Both the position numbers and the translations under genes were made by a program. A stretch of DNA of 64,000 nt from Nitrospira sp. (lineage in GTDB: Bacteria > Nitrospirota > Nitrospiria > Nitrospirales > Nitrospiraceae): the NCBI GenBank assembly GCA_016715825.1, contig JADJXO010000003.1:62001-126000 (forward strand), written 5' to 3'. Below the pieces are notes generated by a model that did not search any database, had not been told where the DNA came from, and saw only the letters and a list, made by a program, of their open reading frames with translations. Below, piece by piece: positions 26,359 to 35,081 of this stretch. Within the stretch, counting starts at the first letter, position 1; every line of letters begins with the position of its first letter.

Positions 26359-27480
26359 ATGAAGCATTCCATCGCATTGGTTGGGTTAGGCGTCCTTCTT
26401 TCTCTCTCGACTACGGCGGTGTGTTCAGCATTTCCATTCGATGATCCGGCCCCGGTGTCTGACGCAGCCGCTCCAGTCCATGATGTGGTCACGCTGAAAG
26501 ACGGCAGCGTCATCCATGGGGAAGTGATCGAAATGGTGGGTGGGGTGCTCCAGATGAAGAGCGCTCTGGCGGACGATCTGATTAAGATCAAGTGGTCTGA
26601 AGTGAGCAAATTGGCCGTCTCGCATCCCATTCCGTTCCACCTAAAGGAGGGCACGGTACTCGTGGGCACAGCCGAAGAGAGTGAGCCTGGCACGATGACG
26701 CTGAAGGCTGGTCCGACCGGCAGCACGATGACGATGCCGATGGATGCCGTGACGCAGGTCAACCCCATGATCCAACCTCCGGTCGTTTACAGCGGCAGCT
26801 TGAACGCCGGCTACTCACAATCTGTGGGAAACAGCCACTTACGGAACGTCAGCATACTCGGAGACTTTATCGCCAGGAGTGAACAGCTCAGGCTGACCCT
26901 CTTGGGTCGGTATGTCAACGGAGACAACAATGGCAGCTTACAGGTAAGGAATGCCAGAGGAACCATCAAACTGGACTTCTTTATCACGAAACGGCTCTTC
27001 TGGTTTGCCTCGGCGTATGTCGAAAACGATTTTCTTCAAAACCTCAAGCTGAGAACAGCGATTGCGACTGGGCCGGGGTACCAATTCCTCGAGCGTGGAG
27101 ACCTCTCCGGCATGTTTCGGGATATGACGTTCTATGCCGAAGCTGGTCCGGCCTATTTCAATGAAGATTATCGGGATAACAGCATCACAGGAGATCGGGC
27201 CAGCTTTCGTGCCCGTGTAGCCATGAAATTCGATTGGCCGCTGTGGGATGGACGCGTGACGCTCTATCATTACAACGAGATTTTCCCCTCGGTGCAGAAC
27301 GCCTCGGATTTCTTCTTCACGATGGATAACGGGGTTCGCATGAAGATTTTAGCCGGGCTTTCGAGCGGGTTCCAAGTGACCACCCGCTACAACAATCGGC
27401 CGCCTGCCGGAACCGGTGATACGGATAATTTATATTTGCTGACGCTGGGGTATGCGTTCGACACCACCCGCAAGCGATAG
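26359..27480 (+). CDS. DUF481 outer-membrane barrel protein
   Basis: This 373-residue protein has a signal peptide (ALVGLGVLLSLSTTAVCSAF), then about 100 residues of a small beta domain (VVTLKDGSVIHGEV and VSHPIPFHLKEG). A DUF481/YdiY-type membrane barrel follows, with alternating aromatic strands (SLNAGYSQSVGNSHLRN and TLGYAFDTTRKR at the end). It is predicted to sit in the outer membrane. An AAGGAGG site precedes the ATG. It may share regulation with the following mscL and OmpA lipoprotein genes, which have the same orientation. Confidence 0.85.
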   Translation: MKHSIALVGLGVLLSLSTTAVCSAFPFDDPAPVSDAAAPVHDVVTLKDGSVIHGEVIEMVGGVLQMKSALADDLIKIKWSEVSKLAVSHPIPFHLKEGTVLVGTAEESEPGTMTLKAGPTGSTMTMPMDAVTQVNPMIQPPVVYSGSLNAGYSQSVGNSHLRNVSILGDFIARSEQLRLTLLGRYVNGDNNGSLQVRNARGTIKLDFFITKRLFWFASAYVENDFLQNLKLRTAIATGPGYQFLERGDLSGMFRDMTFYAEAGPAYFNEDYRDNSITGDRASFRARVAMKFDWPLWDGRVTLYHYNEIFPSVQNASDFFFTMDNGVRMKILAGLSSGFQVTTRYNNRPPAGTGDTDNLYLLTLGYAFDTTRKR

Positions 27481-27527
27481 GGAGCCAGTCGTCGTGTCCT
27501 AAACGGACGTCTCAGAGGAGGAAAGTC

Positions 27528-27947
27528 ATGCTGAAAGAATTTAAAGAATTCGCCATGAAGGGCAATGTCCTGGATATGGCGATCGGTGTCATCATCGGTG
27601 GAGCGTTTGGAAAAATCGTGTCATCGCTGGTCAGCGACGTGTTGATGCCGCCACTGGGGTTGCTGATGGGAAAGGTGGATTTTTCGAGCTTGTTCATCGA
27701 TTTGTCCCAAACATCCCCAGCGTCCTTGGCCGCGGCCAAAGCCGCAGGAGCGCCAACGCTCAACTACGGCGTGTTCTTGCAGAGTGTCTTCGATTTTCTG
27801 ATCATCGCCTTCGTCATCTTTATGCTGGTGAAGCAGGTCAATCGCTTCAAGAATGAGGCCCCACCCCCTCCCCCACCGCCCCCTGGGCCGACAAATGAAG
27901 AGAAATTGTTGATGGAAATCCGCGATGCACTGAAAGGCCGTCAGTAA
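27528..27947 (+). CDS. mscL: Large-conductance mechanosensitive channel MscL
   Basis: The 139-residue product starts with the MscL N-terminal helix (LKEFKEFAMKGNVLDMAIGV) and the pore-lining first span with the IGGAFGKIV segment. A periplasmic loop, a second span (FLIIAFVIFMLVKQVNR) and a cytoplasmic helix bundle follow. Just before the last helix is a run of eight prolines, giving a stiff linker that is longer than usual. MscL opens at high membrane tension to release solutes during osmotic downshock. A GGAGG site lies before the ATG. Confidence 0.97.
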   Translation: MLKEFKEFAMKGNVLDMAIGVIIGGAFGKIVSSLVSDVLMPPLGLLMGKVDFSSLFIDLSQTSPASLAAAKAAGAPTLNYGVFLQSVFDFLIIAFVIFMLVKQVNRFKNEAPPPPPPPPGPTNEEKLLMEIRDALKGRQ

Positions 27948-28020
27948 GGCGACGGCTACAACCTGGGCCAGAACGTGGGCGGGGTGTCTGCCACGCACAC
28001 GAGAGGAGAAGGAGATCATC

Positions 28021-28986
28021 ATGCGAACGTTTAAGACCTCGATGGTGCTGATAGGGTTGGTGGCACTGGCTGGTTGTTCATCATTGTCCAAGGACCATCC
28101 TTCTGGCTATATCAAGCAGCCGACCGTTTGCGTTGACAAGAACTGGTACGGCTATTACCAGGGCAGCGGATGCCCTTCGACGACGAAGGCCGTGGCCTCA
28201 GATCCTGCAGCAGATCGCCTCGCAGCGCTGGAACAAGAGCGCAACCGATTAGCCGATGAACTGGAGGCGGCACGCCGAGAGAATGGAGCTCTGAGCGGTC
28301 GCGTGAGTGAACTGGAACGTCAGCTCGCTGAACGTGATCGGGAAATCGCTGCACTTCGTTCTGGATCCGGTGACAGCGCCGCCTTGGCGAGTCAGCTCGC
28401 TGCTGTGCGAGGCGACTTAGGCCAATCCCAAGATGAAAAGGATCGGCTCGCAGCAGAATTAGCCGCAGCGAAGCAACGGAATGCAGAGCTCGAAGGGCAA
28501 CTCGCCGGGCTACAGGGTGACTTATCGGCAGAAATGGCCAAGCTGAAAGAGGCAGAGCGTGGATTGATCCGATCGCTTGGCCCTCAAATCAAGAAGGGTG
28601 ATATTACCGTCCATTTGAACGACGAACGCCTCTTGATCAACTTGGCATCGGGCTATCTCTTTGCGTCAGGCCAAGATCAACTGAAACCGGCCGGCGTGGA
28701 CGCACTGAAGCAGGTGGGCGGGATCTTAAAAGACTACCCTGAATATAAAGTCGCGGTCGACGGCCATACGGACAACCAGCGGATCAGCGGGACGTTGAAG
28801 AAAAAGTTCCCAACGAATATGGAACTCTCAGAAGCCCGTGCCGTCAACGCGGCCAAAGCGCTGGAAGAGGGTGGCTTGAGCAACGCCACCACTCAAGGAT
28901 ATGCGGACACCAAGCCCAAGGCGCCCAATACGACTGAGGTGGGTCGGGCAAAAAACCGGCGCGTCGAAGTGGTCGTCACTAGATAG
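28021..28986 (+). CDS. OmpA-domain lipoprotein with coiled coil
   Basis: This 321-residue lipoprotein has a signal peptide ending in a lipobox (LAGC, Cys at residue 19). A long Ala/Glu/Leu-rich coiled coil runs from about 65 to 185. The C-terminal OmpA domain contains the peptidoglycan-binding motifs VDGHTDNQ and GRAKNRRVEV. It probably anchors the outer membrane to the cell wall. It follows mscL by 73 bases in the same orientation. Confidence 0.9.
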   Translation: MRTFKTSMVLIGLVALAGCSSLSKDHPSGYIKQPTVCVDKNWYGYYQGSGCPSTTKAVASDPAADRLAALEQERNRLADELEAARRENGALSGRVSELERQLAERDREIAALRSGSGDSAALASQLAAVRGDLGQSQDEKDRLAAELAAAKQRNAELEGQLAGLQGDLSAEMAKLKEAERGLIRSLGPQIKKGDITVHLNDERLLINLASGYLFASGQDQLKPAGVDALKQVGGILKDYPEYKVAVDGHTDNQRISGTLKKKFPTNMELSEARAVNAAKALEEGGLSNATTQGYADTKPKAPNTTEVGRAKNRRVEVVVTR

Positions 28987-29063
28987 AGGGCGAGAAATTT
29001 CAAGTTTGTGGCCGATCCTCGCAGACTGATCTGTGACTTGGCTGAATAATAGGGAGATGAGCA

Positions 29064-29321
29064 ATGAAGACGAAAACAGCCGTTGTAAGCCTTGCGTTGT
29101 CGGTTTTCCTGATCGGTCTGACCACATCAGGCTGGGCCGTCGATATGGGTGCCATGAAGGAGAAGGTTGAGACCGTAAAAGGGCAAGCGGAGAATGTGAA
29201 GAAAGAAGGCGGAGAGACAGTGCAAAGCGCGAAAGATATGAAGGCGAAAGATGCCGCGAAAAACGCAGGAGAAATGAAGGATGAGGGGAAGAAACTCAAA
29301 GATGCGGCGATGGGCAAATAG
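29064..29321 (+). CDS. Small secreted Lys/Ala-rich protein
   Basis: The 85-residue product has a signal peptide (VVSLALSVFLIGLTTSGWAV). A lysine- and alanine-rich, probably helical mature part has repeated short motifs (MKEKVETVKGQAENVKKEG). The composition resembles small stress-type or late-embryogenesis-like proteins, but no family is assigned. A strong terminator follows 25 bases after the stop. Confidence 0.75.
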   Translation: MKTKTAVVSLALSVFLIGLTTSGWAVDMGAMKEKVETVKGQAENVKKEGGETVQSAKDMKAKDAAKNAGEMKDEGKKLKDAAMGK

Positions 29322-29346
29322 TGCGTAGATAGATTCCGTCTTGTCT

Positions 29347-29377
29347 GGGGCGGCGCGTCTGTGACGCGCCGCCCCTT
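29347..29377 (+). terminator. Strong hairpin terminator
   Basis: A perfect 13-base-pair stem (GGGGCGGCGCGTC with its complement) and a three-base loop are followed by TTCT. It closes the DUF481-to-small-protein segment and may also end the convergent DUF1348 transcript. Confidence 0.8.
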
Positions 29378-29423
29378 CTGCCTACCTCCAGCCATAGCCT
29401 GGGCCACGTAATCAGGTGAACTC

Positions 29424-29903
29424 CTATAGCCCAAGCTCAGACAGCCCTGGGTGATTGTCTGGCCGGGGACCAAGGGGCCAGAAATATCTTCGATCCTTTT
29501 CCGCGATCGGTACATCATTAATGCTCGCGATGCGCCGACGCATGAGGCCATTGTCGGCAAATTCCCAATTCTCGTTCCCATATGAGCGAAACCAATTTCC
29601 TGAGGCATCGTGCCACTCATAGGCGAACTGCACGGCGATTCGGTTCTCGTGGTACGCCCACAGTTCCTTGATGAGTCGATAATCCAATTCCTTGTTCCAC
29701 TTATGCGTTAGGAAGTGAACGATCGCTTCCCGACCAGCCAGAAATTCTGAACGGTTTCTCCAGGCACTGTCGTGCGTGTATGCCAGCGACACCCGCTCAG
29801 GGTCTCGCGTATTCCACGCGTCCTCAGCCATCCGTACTTTTTGGGTCGCGGATTCAGCATCGAATGGGGGCAAAGGCGGTCTAGTCTGTTCGAGACCGTT
29901 CAT
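29424..29903 (-). CDS. DUF1348 (NTF2-like) protein
   Basis: This 159-residue protein has the DUF1348 signature: WNTRDPERVSLAYTHDSAWR near residue 33, then HKWNKELDYRLIKELW and YEWHDASGNWFRSYGNENWE. The family adopts the cone-shaped NTF2/SnoaL fold, often used for small hydrophobic substrates. Its function is unknown. It is the most distal gene of the proposed sigma-54-driven group, 133 bases after the alpha/beta hydrolase gene, so membership is likely but it could have its own promoter. Confidence 0.88.
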   Translation of the reverse strand: MNGLEQTRPPLPPFDAESATQKVRMAEDAWNTRDPERVSLAYTHDSAWRNRSEFLAGREAIVHFLTHKWNKELDYRLIKELWAYHENRIAVQFAYEWHDASGNWFRSYGNENWEFADNGLMRRRIASINDVPIAEKDRRYFWPLGPRPDNHPGLSELGL

Positions 29904-30036
29904 GATGATGACCTCTTTAAATTGTCCTCACATAAGAGGACGATAGAGCATGACGTCACTGCGCGGATTGGACTACCGCCATTCTTCCATCCTCTCCCTT
30001 GCAGACAGATCGGCATGAGAGACGTTCGTTGCCCGG

Positions 30037-31059
30037 TCAACCTTGGCCTCCAGACTTCAGGTTGCGGTTGAGGAACTCCCGAATCAGCTTCGCGATCTCG
30101 TGCCTGTGCGTCTCCAAGGCGAAGTGTCCGGTATCAAGGAGATGGATGTCCGCGTTCGGAATATCGCGTTTGTAAGGCGTGGTACCGGCTGCCACGAAGA
30201 TGGCGTCGTTCTTGCCCCACACGACCAGCGTCGCCGGCTTGTGGTCGCGAAAATAGGCCTGCCACTGGGGGTACAGCGGGATATTCGTGCGATAGTCGTA
30301 GAATAAGTCGAGCTGAATCTCCGCGTTCCCCGGTCGGTCGAGGAACGTTTGGTCCATGGTCCAGGTATCGGGACTCACCAGTGACGCGTCCTTCACGCCG
30401 TTCGTATACTGCCACTTCGTGGCCGCAAGAGAGGTCAGCCAGCGGATCGCTTCACGCTCGGTTGATCCTCCTGTGCCCCAATAGGCCTTGATGGGGTCCC
30501 AGAACTTTTCGAGTCCTTCGTCGTAAGCGTTGCCGTTCTGCACGATAAGCGCGAGCACTCGTTCCGGATTCTTTGCCGCTAGCCGGAAACCGACCGGCGC
30601 CCCATAATCCATCACGTACAAGGCATAGCGGTTCACGCCGAGTTGGCGGATCAGCCTGTCCACCACCTGGGCGTAGTTGTCGAACGTGTAGGCGAACTTT
30701 GATCGGTCGGGCATCCCACTCTGGCCAAAGCCCGGGTAGTCGGGCGCGATGACATGGTACTTGTCGGCAAGTTGCGGGATGAGGTTACGATACATATGTG
30801 ATGATGTTGGGAAGCCGTGAAGTAGCAATAGAACGGGCGCGTCCTTCGGCCCTGCCTCACGATAGAACACATCCACGCCATCAATTTTGACGGTGTTGTG
30901 CGTCACGCGAGCCGGAGTCGATGGCTCCGTCGTTTGCGCGAACACCGAGATCTCCACAGTGAGAAGCACCAGGCCTAACAACAGTGGTGACAGAAGTCGT
31001 CGCCACAGCTGTGTCTGCGGATACCGATATGATTGTCTTCGAATTGTCATGGTTTGCAC
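30037..31059 (-). CDS. Exported alpha/beta hydrolase, epoxide hydrolase/dehalogenase type
   Basis: This 340-residue protein has an N-terminal signal or membrane anchor (LLSPLLLGLVLLTVEISVFA). The alpha/beta hydrolase domain has the oxyanion motif HGFPTSSHMYRN and nucleophile loop VMDYGAPVG. The nucleophile is Asp rather than Ser, as in epoxide hydrolases and haloalkane dehalogenases. The C-terminal catalytic His is in DTGHFALETH, and a candidate acid is in VVWGKNDAIF. It would open epoxides or remove halogen from small molecules in the periplasm. It belongs to the gene set behind the sigma-54 promoter at 32346. Confidence 0.87.
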   Translation of the reverse strand: MQTMTIRRQSYRYPQTQLWRRLLSPLLLGLVLLTVEISVFAQTTEPSTPARVTHNTVKIDGVDVFYREAGPKDAPVLLLLHGFPTSSHMYRNLIPQLADKYHVIAPDYPGFGQSGMPDRSKFAYTFDNYAQVVDRLIRQLGVNRYALYVMDYGAPVGFRLAAKNPERVLALIVQNGNAYDEGLEKFWDPIKAYWGTGGSTEREAIRWLTSLAATKWQYTNGVKDASLVSPDTWTMDQTFLDRPGNAEIQLDLFYDYRTNIPLYPQWQAYFRDHKPATLVVWGKNDAIFVAAGTTPYKRDIPNADIHLLDTGHFALETHRHEIAKLIREFLNRNLKSGGQG

Positions 31060-31150
31060 TCCCTTTACATGAACGCTTTTGCTACAGATTTCAGATGTAT
31101 GTGGGAGCGAACGGCCTTAGCCATCCACTCCCACGTGACATCACCCGTGA

Positions 31151-31510
31151 TCAGCTATGGTAGTAACGCTCCTTGACGATCTTGCCGTCCTGCCAGTCCG
31201 TCTTGACGACTTGTTCGAGGCTGATGATTTGCCCATTCTTTAATTTCACGGTCAGCACTGAGTCGTAGAAGCTGGTATTTCCAGAAACAGCCACGGCACC
31301 GATGATGTAGCTGACAAAGGCGGCCACTCCGATTGTCTCTCTGAATTTGTCCAGTCGCTCAATGGCGGCCTGTTTACCCACGACCGGTGGCTGATTGCCT
31401 TCCTGTGTCACGACCGAATCCGCAAAGTAGATCTTCTGACCTTCGGTCATTTGACCCTGCTTCAACATGCCCAACATTTCTTCCAACGTGTCCTTCACTG
31501 ACTTGCTCAT
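31151..31510 (-). CDS. NTF2/SnoaL-like protein
   Basis: The ATG at 31510 gives 119 residues. The order of a long helix, conserved AIERLDKFRE and beta-strands (FYDSVLTVKLKNGQII, VVKTDWQDGKIVKERYYH) fits the SnoaL/NTF2-like fold. There is no signal peptide. Members of this fold bind small molecules and include epoxide-opening enzymes, but no catalytic set is clear here. It lies between the MOSC and alpha/beta hydrolase genes. Confidence 0.8.
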   Translation of the reverse strand: MSKSVKDTLEEMLGMLKQGQMTEGQKIYFADSVVTQEGNQPPVVGKQAAIERLDKFRETIGVAAFVSYIIGAVAVSGNTSFYDSVLTVKLKNGQIISLEQVVKTDWQDGKIVKERYYHS

Positions 31511-31596
31511 GATGCGTCCTCCCTCTATGCCTTGCGGCGGTTGAAAGCGTGAAAGCCAAAAGCTCCCACGCAAGCGATGGTAAAATGTTGGTCCCT

Positions 31597-32262
31597 CTAC
31601 GTACGAACAGCCTCGCATTCACGGTGCCGGGCTAGCTCAACTGTGTCGCCGACTCGAATGTCTCCGCCCCGGATCACGAAACAATTCAACGCGAGCGTGC
31701 CGCCGAATCTCCGCACAATGTCTGTGAGCACCTGACGGTCTTGTTTCAGGGTGTCGGGGTCAAAGGTCGTCATGATGCAGCGCCTACGGAGATCTTGGAT
31801 TCCGATGATGACCTCTCCGATGTGCAAGCACTGCCCTGGCCACGAGCGCTCTGCCAGGCCTTCGACCCCTCCGATGACCAGATTCGGTCTGAGCCGCCGG
31901 CCGTCACGCCCGAATGCTGCAATTGCTCCATCCGTTGCCACCAGCAACGGCAGCACGTCGAAACGATCACTGGAATCATCGCGTACCAGCTTGGCGCCCG
32001 GGCCCACGATATCCACCACGTCTTTGCGGACCTTGGGATCGCTCCATGGCAGGCCATCAACCACAGGCTCGCCGGATTCATTGAGCGTGGCATGGTGACC
32101 GAGCAGCCGATGGTGCGTCCTGGACGTGATGACATGACCATCCTCATCCTCCACATGCACGACGCGATCTCCCTCAATGCCGAGTGGTCCGATGCGGGTA
32201 TGATCAATCTGTTCACCGGCCATCGACTTCACCGGATAACGCCATATCTGTGCCACCTTCAT
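31597..32262 (-). CDS. MOSC domain protein
   Basis: This 221-residue protein has the N-terminal beta-barrel (VAQIWRYPVKSMAGEQID) and the MOSC domain with the cofactor-binding Cys in RRRCIMTTFDPDT. MOSC proteins bind molybdenum cofactor and reduce N-hydroxylated compounds or act in sulfur transfer. Its start has a good ribosome-binding site (AAAGGAG). It is the first gene after the -24/-12 promoter at 32346-32360. Which substrate it reduces cannot be told from sequence. Confidence 0.92.
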   Translation of the reverse strand: MKVAQIWRYPVKSMAGEQIDHTRIGPLGIEGDRVVHVEDEDGHVITSRTHHRLLGHHATLNESGEPVVDGLPWSDPKVRKDVVDIVGPGAKLVRDDSSDRFDVLPLLVATDGAIAAFGRDGRRLRPNLVIGGVEGLAERSWPGQCLHIGEVIIGIQDLRRRCIMTTFDPDTLKQDRQVLTDIVRRFGGTLALNCFVIRGGDIRVGDTVELARHRECEAVRT

Positions 32263-32345
32263 GGTGTGAGCTCCTTTGAAAAAGGAAATGTTTTTCTATC
32301 GGCGTTTTCTCTACGTTGCCTTGGTCATCATGTTCATCGGCTAGC

Positions 32346-32360
32346 GCAAGGCCGATGCCA
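32346..32360 (-). promoter_or_regulatory. Sigma-54 (-24/-12) promoter before the MOSC operon
   Basis: On the minus strand the sequence reads TGGCATCGGCCTTGC: a -24 GG and a -12 GC with the exact sigma-54 spacing (TGGCA-N6-TTGC). It lies about 84 bases upstream of the MOSC start codon and about 100 bases from the palindrome at 32460, a normal distance for an enhancer-bound activator. Confidence 0.8.
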
Positions 32361-32459
32361 CATGCCATGACGATCAGTGAGACGAGATAAACTGCCAGTG
32401 GGAGATGGAGTTAGCGAAGTCGGTGTAGAAGGAACAATGAACTCAAAAGAGAGGCGCCT

Positions 32460-32493
32460 CCACGACATATCGTGGAACTATGATATGTCGTGG
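32460..32493. promoter_or_regulatory. Palindromic upstream activator site
   Basis: A perfect 12-base inverted repeat (CCACGACATATC and GATATGTCGTGG) has a 10-base spacer. The arm centres are 22 bases apart, about two helical turns. It lies between the stop of the sigma-54 activator gene and the -24/-12 promoter. It is the best candidate operator for that activator. Confidence 0.72.
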
Positions 32494-32514
32494 GGATGGA
32501 CGTGAGATGCGCTG

Positions 32515-34092
32515 CTATACGGTGGGGCGAGGTTTCTTGATCCCAAGCTTCTGCATGCGGGATCGGAGCGTGTTGGGATGGAGACCAAGTCGAGTCGCGG
32601 TGCCCTGCTTCCCTTCGACGACCCAGTTTGTATCCTGAAGGATGCGGAGAATGTGGACTCGTTCGACCTCTTCCAGAGAATCGGCGACCGGCGACGGCGG
32701 GGCGGAGTTCCCTTGAAGCATCATATCGTCAATCTGAAGTAGTGGCCCATTCGCGAGGATGGTGGCCCGTTCGATCACATTCTCCAACTCCCGAATGTTG
32801 CCAGGCCAGGAGTATTTCATGAGGCGATCCATCGTCGATTGCGACACTCCGTCGATCTGCTTGCCGAGCTTGCGTGAGAACTTGGCGACAAATCGATTGA
32901 CCAAGAGTGGGATATCCGACGCACGGGCGGGTAGGGGCGGTACCTCGATCGGAAAGACATTCAGCCGGTAAAGCAGATCGGCCCGGAAGGAACCGGCCTT
33001 CACCGCTGCATGAAGATCACGATTCGTGGCGGCAATGACTCGGACATCGACTTTGGTTGAATGGCCACTGCCGATCCGTTCGACCTCTTTTTCTTGTAGT
33101 ACCCGGAGGAGTTTGACTTGAGCGTCCAGCGGCAATTCTCCGACTTCGTCCAAGAAGATCGTTCCTCCGTCCGCCAACTCAAATCGGCCGATGCGGCGCT
33201 GTAATGCTCCGGTGAACGATCCCTTCTCATGGCCGAAGAGCTCGCTTTCGACGAGGTTCACGGGAATTGCCCCGCAGTTGACCTTCACCAGCGAGCGATC
33301 TCTTCGCGGGCTCAGGTTGTGAATGGCTCTGGCCAGCAATTCTTTGCCGGTCCCTGTATCTCCCCGGATCAGGACCGTCGAATCCGTCGGCGAGACCTGT
33401 TCGATGAGTCGGAGAACAGATGTGATGATCGGGCTCTCACCGACGATCTCCTCAAAATTGTGATTGAGTTTGATCTCCTCGCGAAGGTAGAGGTTCTCCG
33501 CCTCGAGTCTATTTGTGAGCTGTGCGACTTCTGTAAAGAGCTGCGCGTTCTTGATCGCGGTGGCGGCTTGATAGGCGAAGGTGGCCAGCCGTTCATATTC
33601 ATCATCAGCCAACGGGCGTCGTCCAAACATCGCGATGACGCCGAGCACGTCCCCGCGAAAGACGAGGGGGTATCCGGCAAAGGACTGGAGCCCGTTGTCT
33701 TTCATCCATTGCTTGTTTGGGAGGCGATCGTCGCCGAGGACGTCGTTGCTCTGCATCGGCCCGAATCCTTGGGCGATCTTGCCGATCTTCAGCGACCCCA
33801 GCGGAATGCGGCGGTATTCCCCATCGAGGTTTGAATAGAGTCCCGCGCTGGCCCTGAGATGTAAACACTGGGTCTGGTCTCTGCAGTCAGAGGCCTTGTA
33901 ACAGCCGGTACAGAGATCGCCGGGACCGAGGAGCCAGATACGGGCAAAGGCGGCATCCAGGTCATCCACGAGCCCTTGGGTGATCGTCGTGAGGACGACG
34001 TGGAGATCCAAGCTCGACGCCATCTGCAGCGCGATGCGTTCGAGCGCTTTGCCATCGGGGCAGGATAGGGGTGATGCAGAGGGACTATCCAA
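32515..34092 (-). CDS. Sigma-54-dependent activator with GAF sensor domain
   Basis: This 525-residue FhlA/NorR-like activator has an N-terminal GAF domain (about 30-185) carrying four closely spaced Cys (61, 64, 70, 76) in CTGCYKASDCRDQTQCLHL. The AAA+ domain has Walker A GDTGTGKE at 245-252 and sigma-54 loop GSFTGA at 291-296, followed by a C-terminal Fis-type helix-turn-helix (GTATRLGLHPNTLRSRMQKL). The Cys group could bind metal or an Fe-S cluster or sense redox or electrophiles. The gene sits directly upstream of the palindrome and -24/-12 promoter driving the MOSC genes, so it is very likely their regulator. Confidence 0.93.
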   Translation of the reverse strand: MDSPSASPLSCPDGKALERIALQMASSLDLHVVLTTITQGLVDDLDAAFARIWLLGPGDLCTGCYKASDCRDQTQCLHLRASAGLYSNLDGEYRRIPLGSLKIGKIAQGFGPMQSNDVLGDDRLPNKQWMKDNGLQSFAGYPLVFRGDVLGVIAMFGRRPLADDEYERLATFAYQAATAIKNAQLFTEVAQLTNRLEAENLYLREEIKLNHNFEEIVGESPIITSVLRLIEQVSPTDSTVLIRGDTGTGKELLARAIHNLSPRRDRSLVKVNCGAIPVNLVESELFGHEKGSFTGALQRRIGRFELADGGTIFLDEVGELPLDAQVKLLRVLQEKEVERIGSGHSTKVDVRVIAATNRDLHAAVKAGSFRADLLYRLNVFPIEVPPLPARASDIPLLVNRFVAKFSRKLGKQIDGVSQSTMDRLMKYSWPGNIRELENVIERATILANGPLLQIDDMMLQGNSAPPSPVADSLEEVERVHILRILQDTNWVVEGKQGTATRLGLHPNTLRSRMQKLGIKKPRPTV

Positions 34093-34343
34093 CTGGTGGC
34101 CTCCAATCAGGACTGGATCTAGCGTGGAGGACGATAAAGGCCTAATAGAGGATTGTCAATCAGTAGGAGAGCGGGGTCACCCGGGCAAACAATTCTATTC
34201 AGATCGTATGCCGCTCGAGCCCCATGGCTGGCAACTCCTGCGTCACAAGCCGAATGCTCCGCCGTAACCATCAGTCGGTGAGGTGAACGAGAGGATGTAA
34301 GGAGGCTACTTCGTTGTTCGCTTGTTGGATTTTTGGGAGATGG

Positions 34344-34694
34344 CTACCGTGAAGTAGGTGGGTTGAGTGCGGTCAGGAGGTGGAGCACCTTTACTTTGAG
34401 CCCTGGAAGATCTCGCTCGATCACATCCCAGACGAGTTGGAGATTCACGCCGAAGTAATCATGCACCAACTTATCTCGCATACCGGCGATGGGTTTCCAC
34501 GCGATATCTGGGTTGGCATTCTTGAGGGAGGCGGAGAGGCGTTTTGTGGCTTCGCCAATGATTTCAAGATTGCGAATCACCGCGTCCTGTGTCTTCCGGT
34601 CTGCGAAGAAGCCGTCTTTGCCGGATGTCGTGTAGGTCAGAATGTGTTGGATGGCGTCTCGAATGTGAAGGAGGTAGATACGGTCGTCCTTCAT
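34344..34694 (-). CDS. hepT: HepT-family toxin (HEPN/DUF86)
   Basis: The 116-residue product has the HEPN RNase motif Rx4HxY (RDKLVHDY near residue 74). Its all-helical pattern is typical of HepT, an RNase neutralised by a nucleotidyltransferase partner that modifies its Tyr. The start overlaps the stop of the MntA gene by four bases, the usual arrangement of this toxin-antitoxin pair. Confidence 0.92.
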   Translation of the reverse strand: MKDDRIYLLHIRDAIQHILTYTTSGKDGFFADRKTQDAVIRNLEIIGEATKRLSASLKNANPDIAWKPIAGMRDKLVHDYFGVNLQLVWDVIERDLPGLKVKVLHLLTALNPPTSR

Positions 34695-34981
34695 AAGGGT
34701 ACGGCTTCTGCCTGGATGTGCTGGGCAAGGTAGGGACTGAGTCCCTCATCGGTGAGGATATCAACATGGCAGTGCAGGACGGATTCGAGCTCCTGACTCA
34801 GAGCGATCACATCCAGCAAGCTTCGTCCTGGGTGCATCTGCACCAACAAATCGAGGTCGCTGGTTGAGCCGGCTTCTCCACGCGCCACTGATCCAAAGAC
34901 GCGGACATTGTGCGCGCCGTGCTGCGCGGCGAGTTGGAGAATATGGTCGCGCTTCGTGCTGAGTGCGTCACGGGTGGTCAT
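34691..34981 (-). CDS. mntA: MntA-family nucleotidyltransferase antitoxin
   Basis: This small nucleotidyltransferase has the polymerase-beta motif GSVARGEAGSTSDLDLLV (GSx10DxD). From the ATG at 34981 the product is 96 residues; an ATG at 34990 is also possible. MntA adenylylates the HepT toxin and blocks its RNase activity. The gene is directly upstream of and overlaps hepT. Confidence 0.9.
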   Translation of the reverse strand: MTTRDALSTKRDHILQLAAQHGAHNVRVFGSVARGEAGSTSDLDLLVQMHPGRSLLDVIALSQELESVLHCHVDILTDEGLSPYLAQHIQAEAVPL

Positions 34982-35081
34982 AGCGGTCATCCCAATGTCT
35001 TCGACTAGGATACCCAGGTTCCTGCGATCTGACAAGCATTCCAGTCGTCAGATATCGCACATCAAGCTGCTGGCCAAGGTA

